Below are positions 36,435-46,822 of a stretch of 56,321 bases of DNA, piece by piece. The notes under the pieces were generated by a model that saw nothing but the letters and a program-made list of their open reading frames with translations, ran no database searches and was not told where the DNA came from. The DNA lies in contig CAIQQM010000152.1 in assembly GCA_903873945.1 (NCBI GenBank), positions 1-56,321 of the forward strand, in the 5' to 3' direction. The position numbers and the translations under genes were made by a program. Position 1 is the stretch's first letter. Every line of letters begins with the position of its first letter. The DNA comes from an uncultured Verrucomicrobiota bacterium. Lineage in GTDB: Bacteria; Verrucomicrobiota; Verrucomicrobiia; Limisphaerales; UBA8199.

Positions 36435-36798
36435 CGCGCCTCCAGAATCGGCTTTTTACAACCTCCGGCAAAATTGGCGGAGGTGGGGCGGCCGCTCCAT
36501 TGCCCACCGCAGCAAGCTGTGTTTAATAGGGAAGCCGACCTTCGACTCTATGCCTGTAGCGGCGGGCATCCCTGCCGCCCGGCCAGAAACCAGCTTCAAT
36601 CCGTGGCTTCCAGCTTCCGTCGCAGCCAATCAATTTTCAGGAGAGAGCAAGGTGGGACTCAAAATTTTGCTTCACAACCACTCCCGCCCGTGGATGATAA
36701 GGTCATGAAGGGGAGTCCCGGTACCCGATCTGGCAATTCGGGAGCCAGTGGAGGGGGTTGTCCTCGGCGAGCTGAGTGTTAGGCGTCTGGAAGGATAT
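36435..36798. other. Gene-free gap with hairpins, left border of cassette array
   Basis: No convincing gene lies here. ACCTCCGGC / GGCGGAGGT (36461-36484) forms a nine-pair stem with one mismatch, 27 bases after the peroxiredoxin stop, but lacks a T run. A second palindrome, GGCGG...CCGCC, lies near 36562-36580. The gap ends with the R'-type box GTTAGGC (36778-36784) that starts the cassette array. No left arm partner for that box was found. Confidence 0.5.
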
Positions 36799-37101
36799 AT
36801 GACACGAGAAGAGATCGAAGCTTGTTGGAAAGAACCACACAATTGGAAGTGGTGCGTCTATTATTGCAAGGCAGATCCGCGAGCGATCGTACCAAGGCGT
36901 CTCAAGTGGATGGGCTGGACGGTGAATTTCGCGCGCCCGAGCGCTCTCCCGATCACATTGCTTTTGATCGCATTAGTGGCTGTTCCATTGCTCGTCGTGA
37001 AAGCCCAGGGAGCAGGGAGTGGCATCGAGCTGATTACTGGAGCCGCGTCCATCACCGTTTTGTGCTTGGTATGCGCCTATTTGTCTTCACGCACGGAATG
37101 A
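36799..37101 (+). CDS. DUF5808-like small membrane protein (cassette 1)
   Basis: A 100-residue protein. WKEPHNWKWCVYYCKADPRAIVPRR then MGWTVNFARPSALP resembles the DUF5808 motif (NWK-x-GxFYFNxxDPRxxVPKRxGxGWTLNF). Two hydrophobic segments follow (about 52-70 and 76-95). AAGGA lies seven bases before the ATG. It begins 14 bases after an R' box and ends 10 bases before an attC site, so it is a mobile cassette gene. Its role is unknown. Confidence 0.75.
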   Translation: MTREEIEACWKEPHNWKWCVYYCKADPRAIVPRRLKWMGWTVNFARPSALPITLLLIALVAVPLLVVKAQGAGSGIELITGAASITVLCLVCAYLSSRTE

Positions 37102-37111
37102 GAACGTCGCC

Positions 37112-37238
37112 CCCTAAAACGAAGCGCTGGAGGCAACAGCCGCCGCACATTCAGCATAGGCCGTCACATGAAATTTAAACCTTATCGTTGCCAGCGTGAG
37201 TCAGCCTCCGGCGGCTGTGCCTCAGCTGTGCGTTAGGC
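37112..37238 (+). other. attC recombination site 1 (after cassette 1)
   Basis: The right end is a perfect R' box GTTAGGC (37232-37238); the left end is a looser CCCTAAAAC. The arms pair over AGGC and ACAGCCGCCG (left 37130-37145; right 37211-37224 region). The left arm has an extra G after GCTG and an extra A inside GGCAACAG, which would stay unpaired. Such single extrahelical bases set strand choice in attC sites. The central spacer is about 65 bases. Total length is 127 bases, inside the known attC range. Confidence 0.8.
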
Positions 37239-37250
37239 ATCGCTAACTCT

Positions 37251-37622
37251 ATGAGCATTCCTACCGGCATCCGCAAAGACAAGAACGTGACGGCATCCGC
37301 TCTCTTCGGCGTCGCGGCGATTCAGATTGTCATTGGAGCTATCGGTTACTTCGTTTACAGCGGAGAGATGGGATTGCTCGACCGCATCATCTCATTCAGC
37401 GGAGTTTTTTACATTGCACTTGGTATCGCGGCGCGATGGGTTCGACTTCCAGCGGCATTCATCGGCGCTGTGCTCTACGCGGCATTTCTCGCATTTCAGG
37501 CGTCTCGCAGCATGGACTTGCTGATGACTGGCCTCATCTTCAAGATACCAGTCGTGATTCTTCTCATCGTAGCGGTGGTGTTTGTGTTGAGGCGTCCACC
37601 GACAGGAGGGGAGACAGTTTGA
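37251..37622 (+). CDS. Four-helix membrane protein of unknown function (cassette 2)
   Basis: A 123-residue protein with four predicted membrane spans (about residues 17-36, 45-60, 65-83 and 92-112) and a short Pro/Thr/Gly tail. No known domain was recognised. It starts 12 bases after the R' box of attC 1 and stops 13 bases before attC 2, so it is a cassette gene. No promoter is visible, so expression probably depends on read-through. Confidence 0.7.
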   Translation: MSIPTGIRKDKNVTASALFGVAAIQIVIGAIGYFVYSGEMGLLDRIISFSGVFYIALGIAARWVRLPAAFIGAVLYAAFLAFQASRSMDLLMTGLIFKIPVVILLIVAVVFVLRRPPTGGETV

Positions 37623-37635
37623 TTATGACCGTGAT

Positions 37636-37728
37636 GCCTAACCCGCCGAGTGCAGGCGACGCCGGATTCGCGTTCTGCTTACATGCTGGGCGTCATTGGC
37701 CCGGCGCACCTGACTCGGATCGTTCGGT
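37636..37728 (+). other. attC recombination site 2 (after cassette 2)
   Basis: R'' is a perfect GCCTAAC (37636-37642) and R' is GTTCGGT (37722-37728). The arms pair as CCGAGT-(G)-CAGG with CCGAGT-CAGG on the reverse complement, with one unpaired G, and then CGCCGG with CGCCGG across a small internal bulge. The spacer of about 30 bases would form the terminal structure. Total length is 93 bases. Confidence 0.82.
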
Positions 37729-37740
37729 CACACAGTCTCT

Positions 37741-38502
37741 ATGTCCATTCGGCATTTGAGTAAGCGGGTGGTGCGGGTGATCGCAATTCCGTTCGTGCTT
37801 TACTTGGTCTTGGTGACGGTTGTTTACTTCTGTCAACGGTCGATGCTCTTCTTTCCGACGCACACTACCCCTTCCACCAGGCTGACCCCGTGGTCGGACG
37901 GTAGTCGGACGATTGGCTACTGCCGGGAGGTGCCAAATGCCCGCACCGTTTGGCTTATGATGCACGGAAACGCTGGGCAGGCTGCGGACCGAGATTACGT
38001 TCTTAGCCGCATGTCCGATCAGGATTCTCTCTACGTGCTTGAGTATCCTGGATATGGCCTGCGGGACGGGAAGCCTTCCCTGGAGTCCATTAACCAAGCT
38101 GCCTCAGACGCGTACCACATCTTACGGTTGCAGAGGCAAAACACCCCGGTCTGCGTTCTTGGAGAATCTATCGGCAGCGGCCCTGCCTGCGTTCTTGCTG
38201 GAGAGAAAGTTGCACCGGACAAGATCGTGTTGGTTGTGCCTTTCGACTCCTTGGTGAACGTAGCCTCCGAACGCTTCTACTTTCTCCCGGTCCGCTTGAT
38301 GCTTCGCGACACTTGGAATAATGTGGAAGCACTGAGGCACTATGCGGGACCAGTTGAGATCTTCGGAGCCACGGGTGACTCGATCATTCCGGTTGAGCAC
38401 GCCAAGGCCTTGGCGAGACAGATTGCCAGCGCTCACTTCACTGCGATTAGTGGCGGGCACAACGACTGGTCGGTAAATAACGAGGTGAAGATCACACGAT
38501 GA
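37741..38502 (+). CDS. Alpha/beta hydrolase, membrane-anchored (cassette 3)
   Basis: A 253-residue serine hydrolase. One N-terminal membrane segment (about residues 13-30) is followed by the fold: WLMMHGNAGQAADRDYVL holds the oxyanion loop, VLEYPGYGLRDGKPS follows, and the nucleophile is in VLGESIGSGPA. The acid is in FGATGDSIIPVEHA and the histidine in ISGGHNDW. It resembles YqkD/ABHD17-type hydrolases that act on lipid or acyl thioester substrates. It starts 12 bases after the attC 2 R' box. Mobile cassettes often carry such enzymes. Confidence 0.85.
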   Translation: MSIRHLSKRVVRVIAIPFVLYLVLVTVVYFCQRSMLFFPTHTTPSTRLTPWSDGSRTIGYCREVPNARTVWLMMHGNAGQAADRDYVLSRMSDQDSLYVLEYPGYGLRDGKPSLESINQAASDAYHILRLQRQNTPVCVLGESIGSGPACVLAGEKVAPDKIVLVVPFDSLVNVASERFYFLPVRLMLRDTWNNVEALRHYAGPVEIFGATGDSIIPVEHAKALARQIASAHFTAISGGHNDWSVNNEVKITR

Positions 38503-38518
38503 GCGCGCGTTTCTCGGA

Positions 38519-40873
<2,355 letters not shown>

Positions 40874-41094
40874 TCGTCGCATAAACGTCTTCGAGGGCTT
40901 CTGACACTTTCAAGAAAGCGAATGCACGTCCTCCGGTCGCCCCCAGTCTCTTCATGGCCGGGAGCGGGTACGGTCCTGCCGCATCCAATTCACAACGCTG
41001 GATTCATCGTCTTGACTCTTCGGCGCGGTGACCCATCCTGCCGTGAGCCGCTTTTGTGGTCCGGCTTGGGTGAAGGCGGCGGCGGGACGATATT

Positions 41095-42273
41095 TTGAAG
41101 ACATTGCACGTATATTTGACGCGCCAGGTGCTGACGTCGCTGCTGCTGACGGTGGCGGTGTTCACGTTCGTGCTGTTGCTGGGTAATCTGTTGCGGGAAA
41201 TCCTGACGCTGCTGGTGAACCGCCAGGCGAGCCTCAGTGTTGTGGCCCAGGCAATCGGATTACTCATCCCGTTCGTGTGGGCGTTCTCGCTGCCGATGGG
41301 GATGTTGACAGCCACATTGCTGATCTTCGGCCGGTTCAGCGCGGACCAGGAACTGACGGCGGTGCGGGCGAGCGGGGTGAGCCTGCTGTCGCTGATCAGC
41401 CCGGTGCTGTTGATGAGCCTCGCGTTGTGCGCTGTGAGCGCCATGGTAAACATGGAGATCGCGCCGCGGTGTCGCGTGGCTTACAACAGCCTCCTCTTTA
41501 ATGTAAGGGCGCAGTTGGCCAATGCGCAGTTGCCGGAGGACCAGTTCATCAAGGATTTCCCGGGTTACATCTTTTATACGCGGAAGAATGATCGCAAAGG
41601 CAATCTGCAGGATGTGATGGTCTTTATTCTTGAAAACGGCACGAACGGGATTGGGGGAACAACGATTCGCGCGCCACGCGGGAAGCTGGAAGTGGATACA
41701 CCCAATAAACAGATCAAGTTGCATCTCTACGACGCCAAGCTGCTGCTCGTGAGCGACAAGAGAGAAACCCCGGCGTCCTTCGAGGATTACATGTTGCCGT
41801 TCGACTTAAACCCGACCGCCAAAGCCAACAGCAAACCGAAAATCGACGACATGACCTTCGGCCAGCTATGGGCGGAATTGGATGATTGGGAAAGGCGGGC
41901 GAAAGCGCCGGCTTCGCTGGGCCGCCTGACGGCGGAGCAGTTGAAGGCGAAGAAGAACCAATTGGAGCAGGAAATCAAGGACATGACGACGCCGATTCGA
42001 TTCCACCTGCATCGGCAGGTGGCGTTTTCGTTTGCATGTTTCGGCTTCACGCTGGTAGGCATCCCACTCGGCATCCGGATGCATCGGCGGGAAACCAACG
42101 TGGGCATCGGGATCGCTCTGCTGCTCGTGGCGGTTTACTACAGCTTTATCGTCGTCGGCCAATCGCTCATCACGCATCCGGAATGGGCGCCGCAGTTGAT
42201 TGTCTGGCTGCCGAATTTTATCTTTCAGGCTGTGGGCGTGGTCCTGCTGTGGCGGGCGAACAAGGGCGTTTGA
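41095..42273 (+). CDS. LptF/LptG family permease (YjgP/YjgQ)
   Basis: A 392-residue inner-membrane protein of lipopolysaccharide export. Three N-terminal spans (about 10-32, 50-75, 95-118), a periplasmic jellyroll-like region (about 130-270, [10 protein letters not shown]-like stretch) and three C-terminal spans give the LptF/G layout. The coupling region [28 protein letters not shown] contacts LptB. The start is a TTG (41095), giving [13 protein letters not shown]. Only one of the usual F/G pair is here. Confidence 0.88.
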   Translation: MKTLHVYLTRQVLTSLLLTVAVFTFVLLLGNLLREILTLLVNRQASLSVVAQAIGLLIPFVWAFSLPMGMLTATLLIFGRFSADQELTAVRASGVSLLSLISPVLLMSLALCAVSAMVNMEIAPRCRVAYNSLLFNVRAQLANAQLPEDQFIKDFPGYIFYTRKNDRKGNLQDVMVFILENGTNGIGGTTIRAPRGKLEVDTPNKQIKLHLYDAKLLLVSDKRETPASFEDYMLPFDLNPTAKANSKPKIDDMTFGQLWAELDDWERRAKAPASLGRLTAEQLKAKKNQLEQEIKDMTTPIRFHLHRQVAFSFACFGFTLVGIPLGIRMHRRETNVGIGIALLLVAVYYSFIVVGQSLITHPEWAPQLIVWLPNFIFQAVGVVLLWRANKGV

Positions 42274-42287
42274 ACCACTCCGGGGAG

Positions 42288-43067
42288 TCAGATCTTGCGC
42301 CGGTAAACCTTGTGCATCGCCGCCTGATCGACCGGTTTGATCAGCATTTCGTCGATGTTCACATGCGGCGGCCGGCTGGCGACCCAGACTAAAATCTCCG
42401 CGATGTCATCGGCGGTAAGGGGATGGGTTCCTTCGTACATCTTTTTGGCGCGGGCGGCGTCCCCCTTGAAACGCACGATGGAAAACTCTGTCTCGGCTAG
42501 GCCGGGATCGATGGAACTGACGCGCAGGCCGGTGCCGCTGAGTTCAAGACGCAAAGTGCGGGTGATTTGCAATTCACCCGCTTTGGCGGCGCAGTAAGCC
42601 GCGCCGCCTTCATATACCGAGTGGGACGCGTAAGAGCCGATGTTGATGATTGAACCTCCGGGGTTGTTGAGCATCAAAGGCAGCGTCGCGCGGGTCATCC
42701 GTAAGATCCCCAGGACATTGGACTGGAGCATTGCCTCCCAATCCTCGTCCTTGCCTTCGGCGACGGTGTCCAGGCCATGCGCTCCGCCGGCATTGTTGAT
42801 GAGGACATCGAGGCGGGTCGTTTTCGCGCGGGCCCATTCGACGAAAGCGTTGACGCTTCTGGTTTGGGTGACATCAAGCGGGTGGCAGTGGACTTCAGCA
42901 GCGCCGGCTTGAAGGGCCGAGGTCGCGACCTGTTCGAGCCGGGGCACCCGTCGCGCGCCAAGCAGCAGCTTCGAACCTTCGGCGCCAAATGCCCGGGCGG
43001 AAGCGGCGCCGAAACCGCTAGAAGCGCCGGTGATCAAAATCCATTTGTTCTTGAGTTGCGAGCGCAT
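42288..43067 (-). CDS. Short-chain dehydrogenase/reductase (YdfG-like)
   Basis: A 259-residue SDR. LITGASSGFGAASARAFGAEG binds NAD(P), LINNAGGAHGLDTV is the structural NNAG, and the catalytic Ser-Tyr-Lys is in GSYASHSVYEGGAAYCAAKAG. It resembles serine 3-dehydrogenase (YdfG-like) enzymes. The frame is open 58 codons upstream but similarity starts at the ATG at 43067. It is the last gene of a three-gene minus-strand run. Confidence 0.9.
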   Translation of the reverse strand: MRSQLKNKWILITGASSGFGAASARAFGAEGSKLLLGARRVPRLEQVATSALQAGAAEVHCHPLDVTQTRSVNAFVEWARAKTTRLDVLINNAGGAHGLDTVAEGKDEDWEAMLQSNVLGILRMTRATLPLMLNNPGGSIINIGSYASHSVYEGGAAYCAAKAGELQITRTLRLELSGTGLRVSSIDPGLAETEFSIVRFKGDAARAKKMYEGTHPLTADDIAEILVWVASRPPHVNIDEMLIKPVDQAAMHKVYRRKI

Positions 43068-43069
43068 CG

Positions 43070-43393
43070 TTAGTGTGGCGTGATCATATACCATCCCCAT
43101 AGAGTAATGACAGTTACGGGAATCAGGCCGCCGAACGCGCCGCCAAGAATTTCGACGCGCTGATTGTCGAATTTGGCGCCAAGCTGCGGGCCGATTTGAC
43201 CGCCGATGAGCCAGCCGGCAAGACCGCTGACCAGCCAGCATAACAGGCTAAGTCGCGGGGTGGCAAACAGGAGGGCGGCGTGGCGGCCGGCAATCGCTGG
43301 AGCGATGCCAACAGCAAACAGACCGCCAATGGCTGCAACAACCGCCCCGGTTAACGCGCCAAGACTGACTTGACCCCAAGCGGGTTTTCTCAT
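43070..43393 (-). CDS. Small membrane protein of unknown function
   Basis: A 107-residue Gly/Ala-rich protein with three hydrophobic stretches (about 10-34, 42-65, 82-103). The Gly motif GWLIGGQIGPQLGAKFDNQRVEILGGAFGG hints at a membrane hairpin. It lies two bases before the SDR start and overlaps the preceding gene by four bases. No family was recognised. Confidence 0.65.
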   Translation of the reverse strand: MRKPAWGQVSLGALTGAVVAAIGGLFAVGIAPAIAGRHAALLFATPRLSLLCWLVSGLAGWLIGGQIGPQLGAKFDNQRVEILGGAFGGLIPVTVITLWGWYMITPH

Positions 43394-43788
43394 TCGTTTA
43401 TAAGTTCGGTCTTTTCCGCGCGGACCGTCAAATTGGGAACCGTCGCGGTTTGCAGCGGAGACTGCAAGTACAGCGCTGCCCGGAAACGCGCGCCTGAAAT
43501 GACTGGGGCGGCGGAGAAAATCAGCTTCGGCAACCGTTCAGTCACTTGCATCATCCGGCTGGACGTTCTTTGCTTAACCAACTTCGACTTCCCCGGCAAG
43601 GAAATGTTGGAAACCTGCGCAAGTTCCAGCTGCGTCTCAGGATCGAGAGAGGGAAGGGGGTTTGGCGCTCGCGGACGCATTCGGTGGCCGATGACAGGCA
43701 CGCGCGGCAACAACTCGATCTCGTGGCCGGACAGGTGGAATGTGGCCGTCCCGGATGAACGCCTGCAGAAACTATTTGTATCATACAA
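43390..43788 (-). CDS. Hypothetical protein, first gene of the SDR run
   Basis: A 132-residue soluble-looking protein with no recognised domain. It is supported mainly by its four-base overlap (ATGA) with the next gene. The N-terminus is uncertain: the ATG at 43788 has no clear ribosome-binding site, and an A/T-rich stretch with TATAAG lies just upstream. The C-terminal part (SGARFRAALYLQSPLQTATV) has alternating hydrophobic residues. Confidence 0.4.
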   Translation of the reverse strand: MYDTNSFCRRSSGTATFHLSGHEIELLPRVPVIGHRMRPRAPNPLPSLDPETQLELAQVSNISLPGKSKLVKQRTSSRMMQVTERLPKLIFSAAPVISGARFRAALYLQSPLQTATVPNLTVRAEKTELINE

Positions 43789-44066
43789 GTAAAATACTTA
43801 TATTTTCTTGCGCAATGAGCCGGAAAGTGCTAGGTGTATGAAAACGATATGATACAGAGTTCCATGAGCGCCGAAAACGCGACCGCGAACGGAGTTGAAA
43901 CCGGGCCCTCCGCCGTTGGGCGGGGCTCGCAGGTCATGAATGTTTTCAACAAAGCGGGAGGGCTTCTGGCGTTTGGGCGGCGCGCGGTTCATCGCCGCTT
44001 TCTCCCCGGCCCGGCAACCCGGATGACCGGGCAATTCTCCGAAAATTCTATTTTTGGTGCGCTTTG

Positions 44067-44092
44067 GTGTACCGAAGTGTACCCGGGTGTAC
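44067..44092. repeat. Three GTGTAC copies at exact 10-base period
   Basis: GTGTAC occurs at 44067, 44077 and 44087, so each copy is one helical turn from the next. The units read GGTGTACCGA, AGTGTACCCG and GGTGTACTGT. Each holds the palindrome GTAC. Confidence 0.7.
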
Positions 44093-44117
44093 TGTGCGCT
44101 CCACACTCGCCCCTCGA

Positions 44118-44194
44118 CCATCCTTTCTCCACTTTCCCGCGCGCACCCAAAAGCCGGTCTCAAAACGGCTCAAAAAGTATCACGGGTTTGGCGA
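44118..44194. repeat. Imperfect direct repeat, copy 1
   Basis: Shares with 44477-44553 the order CCATCC, a T-rich bit, GCGCGC, AAAGCCGGT, TCAAAA, GGC, CAAAA, AGT and CACGG. Identity is roughly three quarters by eye. The two copies are about 360 bases apart and bracket the two palindromic units. Confidence 0.6.
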
Positions 44195-44207
44195 GTCGGA
44201 TGGGAAA

Positions 44208-44235
44208 AGCCCGGAGGGCTGGCATCTTTATAGAA
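44208..44235. repeat. REP-like palindromic unit, copy 1
   Basis: AGCCC-GGA-GGGCT forms a five-pair hairpin, followed by GGCATCTTTATAGAA. A second unit with the same tail lies at 44257-44282. Confidence 0.6.
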
Positions 44236-44256
44236 TGGCGTTTCCAAAACACATAG

Positions 44257-44282
44257 AGCTCCGTCGGAGCGGCATCTTTGAA
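44257..44282. repeat. REP-like palindromic unit, copy 2
   Basis: GCTCC-GTC-GGAGC keeps the hairpin of copy 1 through paired changes on both arms, followed by the shared tail GGCATCTTTGAA. Compensatory change suggests that the hairpin itself is under selection. Confidence 0.6.
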
Positions 44283-44380
44283 CCGGAACGAAGACTTACT
44301 TGCAGAGCACAAACTGTTTTGGCGGTGCTATAGCCGCGGTCAGTCCGCGCCATGGACCGCGCGAGGATGTTAACCAACCG

Positions 44381-44465
44381 AAAAAACGGTTCAATTTGGT
44401 CAAGTTTTGATTCCCCTGGTCACCAGCCATTCCGAAATCAAAAAACGGACCGATTTCGGTCAGTT
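44381..44465. repeat. Two AAAAAACGG-type units, 59 bases apart
   Basis: Units at 44381 and 44440 share AAAAAACGG, then ATTT, GGTCA and GTTT in the same spacing. The second contains the palindrome GACCGATTTCGGTC. Confidence 0.55.
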
Positions 44466-44476
44466 TCTGTCCAATT

Positions 44477-44553
44477 CCATCCCTCAACCCATTTTCCTGG
44501 CGCGCGCCCGAAAGCCGGTGTCAAAAAAGGCCCAAAAGTGCCACGGACCAGCA
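44477..44553. repeat. Imperfect direct repeat, copy 2
   Basis: Second copy of the 44118-44194 repeat, ending about 55 bases before the tRNA gene. Confidence 0.6.
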
Positions 44554-44607
44554 AATGTCGCCCTTTTCACGCAACAAGGAGCTTCCTGCAAAGTGACTGC
44601 GGGGAGA

Positions 44608-44683
44608 TGGTGGAGCCGACAGGAATCGAACCTGCGACCTTCTCATTGCGAACGAGACGCTCTGCCAACTGAGCTACGACCCC
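44608..44683 (-). tRNA. tRNA-Ala (anticodon CGC), CCA encoded
   Basis: A 76-base cloverleaf on the minus strand. The acceptor GGGGTCG pairs with CGGCTCC and includes the G3-U70 pair that identifies alanine. The anticodon stem TCTCG/TGAGA holds the loop TTCGCAA, giving anticodon CGC for codon GCG. The T arm is GCAGG-TTCGATT-CCTGT. The 3' ACCA is encoded. Confidence 0.97.
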
Positions 44684-44828
44684 ATCACACCAATGTCCGG
44701 ACACGGATATTTTTTGCACAGAAACCGGGGCGGCGCAACAAAGATCGTGGTGGAAAAATCCTTTGTGTGGAGAGGAGATTTGTGCATCCTGCGGTTTCCA
44801 ATTCCGAAGCGGAAGCTGGAATCAATCA

Positions 44829-45857
44829 ATGTCTGCTTACGACAAACTGCAAACTGAGCTTAAGGCGGCGCCCAAAACCTGGCTGGTGACCGGGGTTGCC
44901 GGTTTTATCGGATCAAGCCTGTTGGAAGCCCTGCTCAGGCTCGACCAGCGCGTGGTTGGGTTCGATAATTATTCGACCGGGAAGAAGAAAAACCTCGATG
45001 AGGTTGAGGTGGCGTTGAGTCCGGCCCAGTGGAAGCGATTCAGAATGGTTGAAGGCGACCTGGGTGATTTGGAAAGTTGTCGGCGTGTATGTGCGGGAGT
45101 GGATTTTGTGCTGCATCAGGCCGCGCTTGGGTCCGTGCCGCGTTCGATGACGGATCCGCTTGCTTGCCACGAAAGCAATGTCACGGGTTTCCTGAACATC
45201 CTGGTCGCGGCGCGGGATTGCAGGGTGAAGAGGTTCGTGTACGCCTCCAGCAGCGCGGTTTATGGGGATGATGCCGCGTTGCCAAAAGTGGAGGAGAAAG
45301 TGGGAAAGCCGCTGTCGCCTTATGCAGCATCGAAAGTGGTGAACGAGGTTTATGCGAGCGCGTTCGCGTGCGCATACGGATTTTCCTCGGTTGGGCTGCG
45401 GTATTTCAACGTGTTTGGTCCGCGTCAGGATCCCGAGGGCGCATATGCGGCGGTGATTCCCGCGTGGATAGCGGCCTTGCTGAAGCGGGAGACGGTTTTT
45501 ATCAATGGTGATGGCAGCACCAGCCGGGATTTCTGCTTCGTCAACGATGTGGTGCAGGCGAACCTGCTGGCGGCTGCGGCGGCCAATCCCGAAGCGGTCA
45601 ACCGGGTCTATAACATCGCCTTGGGTGAACGGACGACGCTGAATGAGCTTTTCGAGTTTCTAAAGAGCGCGTTGCGGCAGCGCGATGCCTCGGTGCCGGA
45701 CCAGCAACCGGTTCATCGCGATTTCCGGGCAGGAGACATTCAGCATTCTCTTGCCGACATCAGCAAGGCCCGAACGTTGCTTGGGTATGCGCCGGCCTTC
45801 CGAATTCAGAAGGGCTTGGAACTCGCCATGGACTGGTACCGGAAGAATGTAGCTTAG
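44829..45857 (+). CDS. NAD-dependent sugar epimerase (WbpP/VipB-like UDP-GlcNAc C4-epimerase)
   Basis: A 342-residue extended [22 protein letters not shown] binds [18 protein letters not shown] follows, and [15 protein letters not shown] is diagnostic for the WbpP branch. The catalytic Ser/Tyr/Lys are in [17 protein letters not shown] and [31 protein letters not shown] supports UDP-GlcNAc(A) epimerases. The ATG at 44829 gives the family length; the frame is open upstream. It makes a nucleotide sugar for surface polysaccharide. It overlaps the convergent sirtuin gene by four bases. Confidence 0.9.
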   Translation: MSAYDKLQTELKAAPKTWLVTGVAGFIGSSLLEALLRLDQRVVGFDNYSTGKKKNLDEVEVALSPAQWKRFRMVEGDLGDLESCRRVCAGVDFVLHQAALGSVPRSMTDPLACHESNVTGFLNILVAARDCRVKRFVYASSSAVYGDDAALPKVEEKVGKPLSPYAASKVVNEVYASAFACAYGFSSVGLRYFNVFGPRQDPEGAYAAVIPAWIAALLKRETVFINGDGSTSRDFCFVNDVVQANLLAAAAANPEAVNRVYNIALGERTTLNELFEFLKSALRQRDASVPDQQPVHRDFRAGDIQHSLADISKARTLLGYAPAFRIQKGLELAMDWYRKNVA

Positions 45858-46618
45858 GAGTGTTCCAGCGCAGCCGCGACTGCAGGCGGGAAAATCCCAT
45901 TTACGTCCCCCTCTATCCGCAGGATCACATCGGGCAGATGATCGTGCTCGGTCGGGCCGCGATTGATGATCACATAAGGGGCGCCGCTGGCAGCGGCAAG
46001 CAGGGGGATATTCGCCGCCGGGTAGACGGAGAGCGTTGAGCCAAGCGCCACGACTAAATCGGCGGCTTTGGCGGCTTCTTCCGCACGCTCGAGGTCTTCA
46101 TTCCGCAGATTTTGGCCGAAGCTAATCGTTGCCGGTTTCAGGAAACCGCCACACTCGCAGAGTGGCGGTTGGCGCGTCTTCTCGAACTGCTGGAAATGCG
46201 GCCCCGGGTCGGACCGCTTTCCACAAGACTGGCATTCGACGAAACCGTTCGTGCCGTGCAACTCCACCAACTTTTCTGCCGAAGTGCCGGCGAGGGCGTG
46301 GAGGCCGTCGATGTTTTGCGTCACCACAGCCCGCACTTTGCTGGCGCGTTCGAGCCGGACAATCGCCTGATGCGTCGCGTTTGGGCGCGCCTTGAGAAAA
46401 CTGGGCCAGGTTTCCAGTTTGTAATCCCAATGCTCCACCCTCGCGTCCTCTGACCTCATGAAATCGTGGTAATAAACCGGCTGCCGCTTTTTCCATATCC
46501 CTTCCGGCCCGCGGAAATCGGAGATGCCGCTGCCGGTGGAAATGCCGGCGTCGGTGAACAGCAGCATGCTTTTCCCCGCGTGCAGCAATTCTATCAATCT
46601 TTCCCCATCGGTTTGCAT
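45854..46618 (-). CDS. Sirtuin (Sir2 family NAD-dependent deacylase)
   Basis: A 254-residue Sir2 protein. NAD-binding [20 protein letters not shown] replaces the usual GAGIS by DAGIS. The catalytic TQNIDGLH and ELHGT histidine are intact. The zinc site is present as CQSCGKR and PLCECGG, and [14 protein letters not shown] lies in the C-terminal half. It could remove acetyl or other acyl groups from lysine, or transfer ADP-ribose. It converges with the epimerase gene. Confidence 0.9.
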   Translation of the reverse strand: MQTDGERLIELLHAGKSMLLFTDAGISTGSGISDFRGPEGIWKKRQPVYYHDFMRSEDARVEHWDYKLETWPSFLKARPNATHQAIVRLERASKVRAVVTQNIDGLHALAGTSAEKLVELHGTNGFVECQSCGKRSDPGPHFQQFEKTRQPPLCECGGFLKPATISFGQNLRNEDLERAEEAAKAADLVVALGSTLSVYPAANIPLLAAASGAPYVIINRGPTEHDHLPDVILRIEGDVNGIFPPAVAAALEHS

Positions 46619-46822
46619 CGGGGAAATCTGGCTTTAAACTCCGAAGCGGACAAATAAAAACCACCTCGCTTTCGGAACACGGCGGGCAACTTGCGCAGCT
46701 TCTTCGTATTCGACAGACGGAATCGCGGGGAGAACGGGTTCAAGTCAGGCATAAAAAATCTCCGCTTGTCTTCGCGCGCGGTGTCGCTTATCTACTGGGC
46801 AGCCTGCGGAATTCAACATTGC

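Larger units (their letters stand above)
43789..44607. other. Gene-free, repeat-rich region next to tRNA-Ala
   Basis: Open frames cross this 819-base stretch on both strands but none shows family similarity or good starts. Instead it holds several repeats, listed separately. The density of short repeats beside a tRNA gene looks like decayed mobile DNA or a nest of palindromic intergenic repeats. Confidence 0.5.

Noticed and set aside
36474-36782. 102-residue frame before the cassette array
   Set aside because: Runs through two hairpins and into the R' box; sequence is Gly/Arg/Pro-rich and resembles translated intergenic DNA.
36435-36784. A fourth attC site ending at GTTAGGC 36778
   Set aside because: The right arm has no convincing partner upstream; it may be an attI or the remnant of a deleted cassette.
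43834-44256. 140-residue plus-strand and 121-residue minus-strand frames in the repeat region
   Set aside because: They cross the repeats, share no motifs with known proteins, and face each other, so they are probably chance frames.
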